Of a stretch of DNA of 64,000 bases, positions 28,741-35,965 are shown one piece after another (the first letter of the stretch is position 1; each line of letters opens with the position of its first letter). Source of the stretch: Acidovorax sp. FJL06 (GTDB lineage: Bacteria > Pseudomonadota > Gammaproteobacteria > Burkholderiales > Burkholderiaceae_C); NCBI RefSeq assembly GCF_003852545.1, contig NZ_QAJR01000005.1, positions 1 through 64,000 on the forward strand, in the 5' to 3' direction. The position numbers were made by a program, and so were the translations under genes. The notes beneath the pieces were generated by a model. That model saw nothing but the letters and a program-made list of their open reading frames with translations. It made no database searches and was not told where the DNA came from.

Positions 28741-29229
28741 TCATGCGCGCCCCAGGGCTTTGTCCACGCCCCGGTTGGCCAGCGCATCCGCTCGCTCGTT
28801 GCCCGGATCGCCCGAGTGCCCCTTGACCCAGCGCCATTCGATGCGGTGGCCGCCGGTGCTGACCAGGGCATCCAGCCGCTGCCACAGCTCGACGTTCTTG
28901 ACGGGCTGCTTGGACGCCGTGCGCCAACCCTTGGCCTTCCAGCCGTGGATCCATTCGGTGATGCCCTTGCGCACATATTCGCTGTCCAGGAACAGCGTCA
29001 CGGCGCAGGGGCGCTTGAGGGCCGACAGCGCCTCGATCACCGCCAACAGCTCCATGCGGTTGTTGGTGGTGCCCAGCTCGCCGCCGAACAGCTCTTTCTC
29101 GGTCGGCCCGGAGCGCAGCAACACGCCCCATCCGCCGGGGCCCGGATTGCCCTTGCAGGCGCCATCTGTGTATATCTCTACCTGGTTCAAACTGTGTTCC
29201 TGCTGTGGTGATGGATTCTTGGCCGCCAT
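28741..29229 (-). CDS. rnhA: Ribonuclease HI
   Basis: The 162-residue enzyme cuts the RNA strand of RNA-DNA hybrids. All catalytic residues are visible: Asp22 in [11 protein letters not shown], Glu60 in NRMELLAV, Asp82 in FLDSEYV, and the late His and Asp in [12 protein letters not shown]. The length matches E. coli RNase HI (155). The ATG at 29229 gives a short N-terminal extension; an internal TTG (LNQVEIY) would give the classic start. Upstream in-frame codons overlap the methyltransferase gene and are not family-like. Confidence 0.94.
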   Translation of the reverse strand: MAAKNPSPQQEHSLNQVEIYTDGACKGNPGPGGWGVLLRSGPTEKELFGGELGTTNNRMELLAVIEALSALKRPCAVTLFLDSEYVRKGITEWIHGWKAKGWRTASKQPVKNVELWQRLDALVSTGGHRIEWRWVKGHSGDPGNERADALANRGVDKALGRA

Positions 29230-29270
29230 GGCCCGGGCAAGGGGCCCTGTGGCGGCCGGTGGGGGATTGT

Positions 29271-30122
29271 CTATGTTGGCTTGCGCCGGACCGGGGACGC
29301 ATGGGCCGTGGGCACCCGACCGCCCGCGCGGTTGGCCACGGGCACCGTGCCGGTTGAACGCTGGCGCTGGTTGCGCCACGCGGGCTCCAGCAGGCGCATG
29401 CCATGCACCCGCTTGACCGCCACCAGGAAGTAGGCCGCGCCCAGAATGGGCCACCACCGCTCCCCCAACGGGTCCATCCAGCCAAAGCGCTCCAGCCACT
29501 GGGCACTGCGCACCGCGGGACGATAACAGCCAAAGCGGGCCGATTCGACCTCGAAGCTCAAAAGCCTGAGCCAGTCCCGCAGGCGCCGGTAACCGATGAA
29601 TTCACCCACATCGGGCAGGTACAGGCTGCCCCGCCCCAGGCGCTGGTACAGCCGCGCGCGCCGCTGGCGCAGGCCCCACAGGCTGGTGGGGTTGAGCCCG
29701 CTGATGACCACGCGCCCTTCGGGCACCAGCACCCGCTCGACCTCGCGCAGCGCGGCATGGGGGTCGATGCTCAGCTCCAGGGTGTGGGGCAGCACGATGA
29801 GGTCCAGGCTCGCATCGGCAAACGGCAAGGCCTCGGGCTCGGCCAGCAGGTCGGCTGGGTGCCATTGCAAGCCAGCGTCGCCCGCGCCACCCACCGCCGC
29901 ACCGCCTGCTGCACCGGCCGCCGCCTCCTGCCCCAGCGCCAGCCACTGGTAGGGCATGCGGTTGGCGCGCAGGCCGTCGAGCAGGGGCATGCCCAGCTGC
30001 AGGCTGTGGTAGCCAAAAATGTCGGCCACGGCCTCGTCGAAGCGCGCCTGCTGCCATGCCAGCAGGTACCGGCCCGGCGGGGAGTCGAACCAGTCGTGCA
30101 AACCTATAATTTGATCGCTCAT
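29271..30122 (-). CDS. Class I SAM-dependent methyltransferase
   Basis: The 283-residue protein matches the methyltransferase that lies beside gloB and rnhA in many Proteobacteria. The characteristic N-terminus is [19 protein letters not shown], and the Methyltransferase_11-like core is [32 protein letters not shown] (given in parts: acidic DLIVLPH, then [18 protein letters not shown]). The motif I glycine loop is degenerate. The substrate is unknown. The ATG at 30122 overlaps the divergent gloB start codon by two bases; a TTG at 30155 would extend it further into gloB. Confidence 0.85.
   Translation of the reverse strand: MSDQIIGLHDWFDSPPGRYLLAWQQARFDEAVADIFGYHSLQLGMPLLDGLRANRMPYQWLALGQEAAAGAAGGAAVGGAGDAGLQWHPADLLAEPEALPFADASLDLIVLPHTLELSIDPHAALREVERVLVPEGRVVISGLNPTSLWGLRQRRARLYQRLGRGSLYLPDVGEFIGYRRLRDWLRLLSFEVESARFGCYRPAVRSAQWLERFGWMDPLGERWWPILGAAYFLVAVKRVHGMRLLEPAWRNQRQRSTGTVPVANRAGGRVPTAHASPVRRKPT
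30105..30110 (+). promoter_or_regulatory. -10 box (TATAAT) of gloB, suggesting a near-leaderless mRNA
   Basis: A perfect TATAAT ends 10 bp before the gloB ATG, so transcription would begin at about 30117, only a few bases before the start codon. No Shine-Dalgarno sequence precedes gloB. No convincing -35 is seen. The box lies inside the first codons of the divergent methyltransferase gene. Confidence 0.5.
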
Positions 30123-30906
30123 GAACTTGCTGCCGCTGCCCGCCTTTACCGACAACTACATCTGGATGCTGCACGATGGCCGCCAGGCAATCGTTGTGGA
30201 CCCGGGCGACGCCGCACCCGTGGTGCAGGCCCTGGACGACCTCGGCCTGGGTTTGCAGGCCATTCTAGTCACGCACCACCATGCCGATCATGTCGGCGGG
30301 GTAGATGCCTTGCGCGAAGCCACCGGCGCGCGGGTCTATGGCCCGGCCCGCGAGCGCATTCCCGAGCCCCTGGTCCGCCTGGCGCACGGCGATGTGGTCG
30401 AGGGGGCCGATGTGCTGGGCCTGCGTTTCACAGTGATCGATGTGCCCGGCCACACCGCAGGCCACATCGCCTACTACTGCGCGGCCATGGATGGCGCGCC
30501 GCTGCTGTTCTGCGGCGACACCCTGTTCTCGGGCGGCTGTGGCCGCCTGTTCGAGGGCACGCCCGCGCAGATGCTGGACTCGCTGGACCAGCTGGCCGCC
30601 CTGCCCGGCAACACCCGCGTGTGCTGCACCCACGAGTACACCCTCTCCAACCTGAAATTTGCGCGGGCCGTGGAACCTGGCAACGCCGCCCTGCTCCACT
30701 ACAGCAGCCAATGCGAGGCCCTGCGGGCGCAGCAGCAACCCACGCTGCCCTCCCGCATAGACCTGGAGCGGGACATCAACCCTTTCCTGCGCGTCAGGCA
30801 ACCCACGGTGGCCCGCGCCGCCCGGGGCCACGATGCGCAGGTGCCTGAAAACGACGCCGTGGCGGTGCTGGCCGCCCTGCGCCAATGGAAGAACGAATTC
30901 CGATGA
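30121..30906 (+). CDS. gloB: Hydroxyacylglutathione hydrolase (glyoxalase II)
   Basis: The 261-residue metallo-beta-lactamase-fold enzyme releases D-lactate and glutathione from S-lactoylglutathione, the second step of methylglyoxal detoxification. The metal-binding motif THHHADHVGG is at residues 51-60, with further ligands in PGHTAGH (about 110), CGDTLFSGGCGRLFEG and THEYTLSNL. The N-terminus [15 protein letters not shown] matches known GloB starts, which fixes the ATG at 30121 despite its overlap with the divergent gene. It overlaps mltD by 4 bp. Confidence 0.95.
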   Translation: MNLLPLPAFTDNYIWMLHDGRQAIVVDPGDAAPVVQALDDLGLGLQAILVTHHHADHVGGVDALREATGARVYGPARERIPEPLVRLAHGDVVEGADVLGLRFTVIDVPGHTAGHIAYYCAAMDGAPLLFCGDTLFSGGCGRLFEGTPAQMLDSLDQLAALPGNTRVCCTHEYTLSNLKFARAVEPGNAALLHYSSQCEALRAQQQPTLPSRIDLERDINPFLRVRQPTVARAARGHDAQVPENDAVAVLAALRQWKNEFR

Positions 30907-32444
30907 AAATTCTGCACATCGCCTGCCTGGCCGGCCTGCTCTGGCTCACAGGCTGCGCCACCACCGGGGGCCCCTCGCCCGACCAGGCGGGCACGGACAC
31001 CAAAGCCATCCCCAGCACTGCACGCTCTTCCTCCCATACCCCCCTGATCCCCAACGGGCCGCTCAAGCCCATCACGGCGGCCCAGGCCAGCAGCAGCGAA
31101 GTGGCCTCGCTGTCGGCCCCTGCCGACCTGTGGGACCGCATCCGGCGCGGCTTTGCCATGCCCGACCTGCAGCACGAACTGGTGCAGGACCGCGAGCAGT
31201 GGTACGCCACGCGCCCCGACTACATGCAGCGCATGACCGAGCGCTCCAGCAAATACCTGTTCCACATCGTTGAAGAACTGGAACGCCGCGGCATGCCCAC
31301 CGAGCTGGCGCTGCTGCCCTACATCGAGAGCGCGTTCAACCCCCAGGCCATCTCCAGCGCCAAGGCGGCCGGCATGTGGCAGTTCATGCCCGCCACGGGC
31401 AATTACTTCGACCTCAAGCAGAACGCCTTCCGCGACGACCGCCGCGACGTGTTGGCCTCCACCCGCGCCGCGCTCGACTACCTGCAAAAGCTCTACGGCA
31501 TGTTCGGCGACTGGCACCTGGCCCTGGCTGCCTACAACTGGGGCGAAGGCAGCGTGGGCCGGGCCATTGCCCGCAACCAGAAACTCGGCCTGGGCACCAG
31601 CTACACCGACCTCAACATGCCGGCTGAGACCCGCATGTATGTGCCCAAGCTGCAGGCCGTGAAAAACATCGTGGCCAACCCCGATGCCTTCCGCACCGAG
31701 CTGCCACTCATCGAGAACCATCCGTACTTCCAGACGGTGGACATCACGCACGACATCGACGTGGCCCTGGTGGCCACCCTCGCAGGCATCCGCGAGGAGG
31801 ACTTTCGTGCACTGAACCCCTCCTACAAGCGCCCCGTGATCCTGGCCGCAGGCACGCCCCAGATCCTGCTGCCCTGGGACAACGCCAAGGTCTTCCAGCG
31901 CAACCTCGACGCCCGCCGCGAAGGCCAGCACGCCAGCTGGACCGTGTGGTCCGTGCCCACCACCATGAGCGTGGCCGAGGCCGCGCAGCGTGCCGGCATG
32001 AGCGAGAGCGACCTGCGCAGCATGAACAACATCCCGCCCCGCATGCTGATCAAGGCGGGCTCGGCCCTGATGGTGCCGCGCGCCACCACCTCGCGGCAGG
32101 ACGTGTCCTCCCACCTCGCGGACAACGGGCAGGTGGCCCTGACCCCCGAGATCGTCACCCGCCGCACCACGGTGCGCGCCGGCAAGGGCGAAACCGTGGC
32201 CAGCATTGCGCGGCGCTACAAGCTCACCGCCGCCAACGTGGCCGACTGGAACGACGTGCGCGCCAATGCCGCCTTCAAGGCAGGGCAGCAGGTGGTGGTG
32301 TACCTGCCCCTCAAGCAGGCCCAGGCTGGCACCCGCAGTGGCGGCGCCCGCGTGGCCGCGGGGGGCGGCAACAGCGGCAGCAAACGCAATGCGGGGGCCC
32401 CTTCCCGCAAGGGGGGAACGCCCTCCAAGGTCAAGCGCCGCTGA
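30903..32444 (+). CDS. mltD: Membrane-bound lytic murein transglycosylase D, LysM-containing lipoprotein
   Basis: The 513-residue lipoprotein cleaves peptidoglycan glycan strands in the periplasm. It has a lipobox LTGC with Cys18, an SLT goose-type lysozyme domain with catalytic Glu142 in PYIESAFNPQAIS, and AGMWQFMPATG after it. Two LysM-like glycan-binding segments follow (about residues 345-395 and 425-475), then a basic Gly/Arg/Ser-rich tail. Translation is coupled to gloB through an ATGA overlap. E. coli also has mltD next to gloB, which supports the call. Confidence 0.95.
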   Translation: MKILHIACLAGLLWLTGCATTGGPSPDQAGTDTKAIPSTARSSSHTPLIPNGPLKPITAAQASSSEVASLSAPADLWDRIRRGFAMPDLQHELVQDREQWYATRPDYMQRMTERSSKYLFHIVEELERRGMPTELALLPYIESAFNPQAISSAKAAGMWQFMPATGNYFDLKQNAFRDDRRDVLASTRAALDYLQKLYGMFGDWHLALAAYNWGEGSVGRAIARNQKLGLGTSYTDLNMPAETRMYVPKLQAVKNIVANPDAFRTELPLIENHPYFQTVDITHDIDVALVATLAGIREEDFRALNPSYKRPVILAAGTPQILLPWDNAKVFQRNLDARREGQHASWTVWSVPTTMSVAEAAQRAGMSESDLRSMNNIPPRMLIKAGSALMVPRATTSRQDVSSHLADNGQVALTPEIVTRRTTVRAGKGETVASIARRYKLTAANVADWNDVRANAAFKAGQQVVVYLPLKQAQAGTRSGGARVAAGGGNSGSKRNAGAPSRKGGTPSKVKRR

Positions 32445-32480
32445 TGCCGCAGCCCCTGGAGGAACCTTGGGGGCCGGAGG

Positions 32481-32633
32481 TCAGAGCCGGAGCGTGTGCA
32501 TCCCCAGCAGCCCCAGAATGCCCATGATGATGAGGTACAGCGCCACGATGGTGCTGAGCAGGCGCGGCATGACCAGGATGAGGATGCCTGCGATCAGGGA
32601 AACAAGCGGGCCGATGCTGAGGCTCAGCGACAT
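32481..32633 (-). CDS. DUF3096 small membrane protein
   Basis: This 50-residue frame begins MSLSLSIGPLVSLIAGILIL and ends GMHTLRL. Two hydrophobic helices are separated by MPRLLS, the pattern of the DUF3096 family of tiny inner-membrane proteins. AAGGA lies 7-8 bases before the ATG. The function is unknown. It is convergent with mltD. Its small size makes it easy to miss, but the family-like sequence and ribosome site support it. Confidence 0.8.
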   Translation of the reverse strand: MSLSLSIGPLVSLIAGILILVMPRLLSTIVALYLIIMGILGLLGMHTLRL

Positions 32634-32834
32634 GGGAAAGTCCTTGGAAAAATCAATCACGGGGTAAAGGGCAGAAGGGCCAGGTCAGCTGGCCGCGATC
32701 ACGCCTTGGATGGCACCTTGGCTGGCGCCCCCGCACTGTAGTCCAAACCCGCCCCTGTTCCAGGCTGGCGCCCCCGGCAAAAGCCCCCGCGCCCCACGCC
32801 ACGCCATGGCGGTTGCGTGCGCAAGGTCCAGGGG

Positions 32835-33890
32835 TCAAACGCTGTACTTCTGGCGCGCCTTGCGCACTAGGTCGTTGGTGTAGGTGCGCGCCAGTTCCAC
32901 CTTGGTTTCGGCCAGCTCGGGCTGCACGCGCGCCAGCACACGCAGCGCGGTGGCTGGGCCGTCGTCCGGCATCAGGCCATTGGGCGAGAAGGTCTCGCGC
33001 ACGCGGCCAAAGGCCGCCAGGTACAGGCCCCGGTCGCCCATCAAGTATGCGGCAGGCACCGCCTTGACGAGGTCGGCCGGCGCGGCGGTCTGCAGCCACT
33101 TGAGCGCGTGCACGATGCCATTGACCAGCGCCTGGGCCTGCGCGGGCTGCTTCTGCACAAAGGCCTGGGGCGCATACAGGCTGCCCGCCGGCAGGGTGCC
33201 CTTGCCCACCAGCTCCTGCGCGGCCTTGAGCGAACGCAGGTCGCCCACGATGCGCATGTCCGCCTTCTGCTCCAGCAGCGTCATGATCGGGTCGGCATGG
33301 CACAGCGCATGCACCTGTCCCGAGCGCAGCGCATTCATCGCACTGGTGCCCGAGCCCACACCCACAAAGGCCACATCCCGGGGCAACAGCCCCGCACGCA
33401 CCAGCATCAGGCTGGCCGCCAGGTGGGTGGACGACCCGACGGACGACACGCCAATGCGCCGCCCCGCCAGATCGCCCAGGTCCTTGTAGGCCGGCAGCGA
33501 GCGCAGCGACACCCCGAGGGCCAGCTGGGGCGCCCGCCCCTGCAGCACCAGCGAACGGTAGGCCTGGCCCCGCGCCTGCGCGCGCAGCACATGCTCAAAG
33601 GCCCCCGAACAGACATCGGCCGCCCCATCCTGCACGGCCTGCAGCGCCAGCGCACCGGCCGCGAAATCGCGCACCACCACCTCCAGGCCTTCGGCCCGGA
33701 AGTAGCCCAGGGCGTCCGCCAGCGCCAGCGGCAGGTGGTAGAGCACTCCCTGCCCGCCCACCGCGACGGTGATGCGCCCCAGCATGGCCCCATCGGTTTG
33801 CGCCCGCACCACCGCAGGCGCGCACACAGCGGCCGCCGACAGGGCAGTCACGGCGCCAAAGGCGCGGCGGGTGAGCAAAGGCAAGGGCAT
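32835..33890 (-). CDS. ABC transporter substrate-binding protein (SsuA/NMT1-like), Tat-exported
   Basis: The 351-residue periplasmic protein starts MPLPLLTRRAFGAVTALSAA, a twin-arginine signal peptide cleaved near VVRAQT. The mature part has the NMT1/SsuA-like fold with ITVAVGGQGVLYHLPLALADALGYFRAEGLEV (two parts: ITVAVGGQG and LGYFRAEGLEV). Such proteins bind taurine, sulfonates, nitrate or thiamine precursors. No permease or ATPase gene is adjacent, so its partners are elsewhere. The promoter region carries a 19-bp palindrome also found before the PilJ-like gene at 18498. Confidence 0.86.
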   Translation of the reverse strand: MPLPLLTRRAFGAVTALSAAAVCAPAVVRAQTDGAMLGRITVAVGGQGVLYHLPLALADALGYFRAEGLEVVVRDFAAGALALQAVQDGAADVCSGAFEHVLRAQARGQAYRSLVLQGRAPQLALGVSLRSLPAYKDLGDLAGRRIGVSSVGSSTHLAASLMLVRAGLLPRDVAFVGVGSGTSAMNALRSGQVHALCHADPIMTLLEQKADMRIVGDLRSLKAAQELVGKGTLPAGSLYAPQAFVQKQPAQAQALVNGIVHALKWLQTAAPADLVKAVPAAYLMGDRGLYLAAFGRVRETFSPNGLMPDDGPATALRVLARVQPELAETKVELARTYTNDLVRKARQKYSV

Positions 33891-33908
33891 GGAGTCAGGA
33901 AAAAAGGC

Positions 33909-33927
33909 AATGCTGCATTGCAACAAT
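33909..33927. promoter_or_regulatory. 19-bp palindromic motif, second copy
   Basis: AATGCTGCATTGCAACAAT, the exact reverse complement of the motif at 18544-18562, ends 18 bp upstream of the substrate-binding protein start. A 19-base identity between two promoter regions 15 kb apart is unlikely by chance and suggests a shared regulator. Confidence 0.5.
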
Positions 33928-34052
33928 CGTGCCCCAGCAGGGGCCAGGCCGCATCAGGGAGATTCCCTGCGGGTTTCTACGTAAGCATGAAAAACCAAGG
34001 CGGCCGGGAGGCCGTCAGCAGGCGGGTGCGCCCCACGCCTCCCCGCCCCGGG

Positions 34053-34478
34053 TCAGCGGTAGCCGATGAAAAGAATCGCCACGTTGACCAGGAAACCCGC
34101 CGCCCACACGGCGCTGCGGGCCGTGGGCATGTCGGAGACATACATCATCACGTAGAAGATGCGCAGCATGACGAACAGCAGCGCCAGCATGTCGAGCAGC
34201 GTCTGCCCGGCGCCCAGCAGGTGCGCAATGATCACCGCGCCGATAAAGAATGGCAACGCCTCGAAGCTGTTGGCCTGGGCCGCGTTGGCCCGTGCCCGCC
34301 AGTCGGTCTGCCGGGCCATCCAGGCGCGCGGGTCATGGTTGTCAAAACCGCCGTCCTTGCGCGACTTGCCCAGGTTGCCGCTCTTGGCCAGCCAGGCGCA
34401 GCCCATGGGCAGCAGTGCGGCGATCAGCACGCACCAGTAGGCCACGGTGAACCGTGCAACATGCATGGTGGTATTCAT
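34053..34478 (-). CDS. MAPEG family membrane protein
   Basis: The 141-residue protein has four membrane helices and the MAPEG-type motif ARANAAQANSFEALPFF (about residues 62-78), which in the eicosanoid and glutathione enzymes forms the glutathione-binding site. Bacterial members are mostly uncharacterised; some have glutathione transferase activity. It stands alone between the substrate-binding protein and recR on the same strand. Its upstream region holds a copy of the short palindromic repeat. Confidence 0.85.
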   Translation of the reverse strand: MNTTMHVARFTVAYWCVLIAALLPMGCAWLAKSGNLGKSRKDGGFDNHDPRAWMARQTDWRARANAAQANSFEALPFFIGAVIIAHLLGAGQTLLDMLALLFVMLRIFYVMMYVSDMPTARSAVWAAGFLVNVAILFIGYR

Positions 34479-34493
34479 AGTTTTAGACTCTTT

Positions 34494-34545
34494 TAGGCGG
34501 CCAGCGCCTGATGGACAAGCGTGAGCAGCTATTAAATTGTGAGTA
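34494..34545 (+). repeat. Short palindromic repeat copy between the MAPEG gene and recR
   Basis: CCAGCGCCTGATGGA followed by CAAGCGTGAGCAGCTATTA. It keeps the plan of the family (AGCGC arm, loop, AAGCG arm, GAGCAGCTAT tail) with a few substitutions. Confidence 0.6.
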
Positions 34546-34572
34546 TTCTAGTGCGCCTCGGCGGGCCGGGTG

Positions 34573-35163
34573 TCACCGGCGGTCCACCAGCGCATGCGCG
34601 ATGGTGCCCAGGTCCACGTACTCCAGCTCGCTGCCCACGGGCACCCCGCGCGCGAGCCGCGTCACATGCACACCCCGGCTCTTGAGGGCCTCGCTGATCA
34701 CATGGGCCGTGGCCTCGCCCTCGGCATTGAAATTGGTGGCGAGGATCACCTCCTGCACCTCGCCGCTGGTGGCCCGCTCCATGAGTTTCTGCAGTCCGAT
34801 TTCCTTGGGGCCCACCCCATCCAGCGGGCTGAGCCGCCCCATGAGCACAAAGTACAGCCCCTTGAAGGCCCCGGTGCGCTCCATCGCGGACTGGTCCGCC
34901 GGGGTCTCGACCACACACAGCCGCGTGGCATCGCGCTCCGGGTCCAGGCAGGTGCTGCACACCTCGGCCTCGGTGAACGTATGGCAGCGCGCACAGTGGT
35001 GCACCGTGCCCACCGCCTCCGAAAGCGCCCGCGACAGGGCCAGCGCCCCCTCGCGGTCGTGCTGCAGCAGGTGGAACGCCATGCGCTGCGCAGACTTCAC
35101 CCCCACCCCCGGCAGCCGGCGCAGCGCCTGAATCAAAACGTCGAGGGAGTTGGTGGTGGACAT
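34573..35163 (-). CDS. recR: Recombination protein RecR
   Basis: The 196-residue protein works with RecF and RecO to load RecA at gapped DNA. It has the N-terminal helix-hairpin-helix ([18 protein letters not shown]), a four-cysteine zinc finger (C57, C60, C69, C72) and a Toprim domain (about residues 80-175) with [17 protein letters not shown]. The start [10 protein letters not shown] is chosen because the longer in-frame stretch runs into a repeat element. It lies downstream of dnaX and ybaB, a widely conserved order. Confidence 0.95.
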   Translation of the reverse strand: MSTTNSLDVLIQALRRLPGVGVKSAQRMAFHLLQHDREGALALSRALSEAVGTVHHCARCHTFTEAEVCSTCLDPERDATRLCVVETPADQSAMERTGAFKGLYFVLMGRLSPLDGVGPKEIGLQKLMERATSGEVQEVILATNFNAEGEATAHVISEALKSRGVHVTRLARGVPVGSELEYVDLGTIAHALVDRR

Positions 35164-35210
35164 GGACAGGCAGGAGGCGATACGGGTGGCGTTGTACGGA
35201 GCGGCGGAGC

Positions 35211-35238
35211 CAGGCTTCGACAAGCTCAGCCCGAACGG
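35211..35238. repeat. REP-like element, single arm
   Basis: CAGGCTTCGACAAGCTCAGC followed by CCGAACGG. This is one arm of the same element that occurs as a two-armed hairpin at 38384-38449 (CCGTTCG, GCTGAGC and GTCGAAG in that order on the other strand). Such GTCGAAG/GCTGAGC repeats are widespread in Proteobacteria. Confidence 0.6.
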
Positions 35239-35285
35239 ATGTGGGAGTGTCCCCCGGCCTTCACACCCCGCTCTCAAGGGCGTAG

Positions 35286-35387
35286 CGAGCGGGATGAGCT
35301 GCTAGGCGGACGGAGCACAGCCACCGGAACGTACTTGAAGTACGTGAGGATGGCGAGCACCGCCCAACGACGCAGATCGCCCGCTCG
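35286..35387. other. Large imperfect hairpin between recR and ybaB (candidate structured RNA or MITE-like element)
   Basis: CGAGCGGG (35286-35293) pairs with CCCGCTCG (35380-35387). Inside this, GAGCTGC pairs imperfectly with GCAGATC, GGCGG (35305-35309) with CCGCC (35360-35364), GCCA (35320-35323) with TGGC (35351-35354), and ACGTACTT (35329-35336) perfectly with AAGTACGT (35338-35345). The nested order of five paired segments over about 100 bases is not expected in ordinary spacer. No reading frame is convincing here. Confidence 0.45.
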
Positions 35388-35398
35388 GTAGCCAACCC

Positions 35399-35731
35399 TC
35401 AGAAAGGGAATTTCATGCCGCCGGGGAGGCCTGGCATGCCTTGGGTGAGCTTGCCCATCTTCTCCGAGGAGGTTTCCTCGGCCTTGCGCACCGCAGCGTT
35501 GAACGCGGCCGCCACCAGGTCTTCCAGCATGTCCTTGTCTTCGGCCAGCAGGCTGGGGTCGATGGTGATGCGCTTGACGTCGTGCTTGCAGGTCATCACC
35601 ACCTTCACCAGGCCCGCGCCCGATTCGCCTTCCACCTCGATGAAGGCCAGTTCATCCTGCGCCTTCTTGAGGTTGTCCTGCATGGCCTGGGCTTGCTTCA
35701 TGAGGCCGGCGAGTTGTCCTTTGTTGAACAT
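35399..35731 (-). CDS. ybaB: YbaB/EbfC family nucleoid-associated protein
   Basis: The 110-residue DNA-binding protein begins [20 protein letters not shown] and has the tweezer-like family core [28 protein letters not shown], quoted here as [13 protein letters not shown] and [12 protein letters not shown]. It forms dimers on DNA and affects nucleoid structure. AAAGGAAACC before the ATG gives a good ribosome site and decides the start. The gene lies between dnaX and recR on the same strand, the conserved order in most bacteria. Confidence 0.94.
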   Translation of the reverse strand: MFNKGQLAGLMKQAQAMQDNLKKAQDELAFIEVEGESGAGLVKVVMTCKHDVKRITIDPSLLAEDKDMLEDLVAAAFNAAVRKAEETSSEKMGKLTQGMPGLPGGMKFPF

Positions 35732-35856
35732 GGTGTGGTTTCCTTTGCTTTCTTTCTGGTTGATCGATTCCCACGAAGGGACAGAGATTCGGTATCCGAG
35801 ATGCACGGTATTGTGCTGTGCAATGTCAGTGGCCGTCGAAACTGGCACACGCCAAT

Positions 35857-35965
35857 CCAGTGCACTCGTGGAGCTGGCTTTGGCAGGCCACCGAGTGCGT
35901 CCCCCTCCCGCGAAGCGAGAGAGGGGGAAGGCGCCGAAGGCGACTCAGGGGGAGCTTCATCTCAC
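35857..35965 (-). repeat. About 105-bp hairpin repeat directly after dnaX, inverted copy of the one after moaA
   Basis: Read on the minus strand it starts GAGATGAAGC, then CCCCCTGAGTCGCCT, GGCGCCTTCCCCCTCTCTCG, GGGAGGGGGACGCACT and ends in GAGTGCACTG. It agrees with 19822-19935 over nearly the whole length. Both copies begin at the stop codon of the preceding gene, which suggests a role in ending or stabilising the transcript. Confidence 0.7.

Noticed and set aside
32713-32776. Direct repeat GGCTGGCGCCCCCG at 32720 and 32763
   Set aside because: Only two short GC-rich copies in a spacer; no further structure or known motif, so it may be chance or a remnant.
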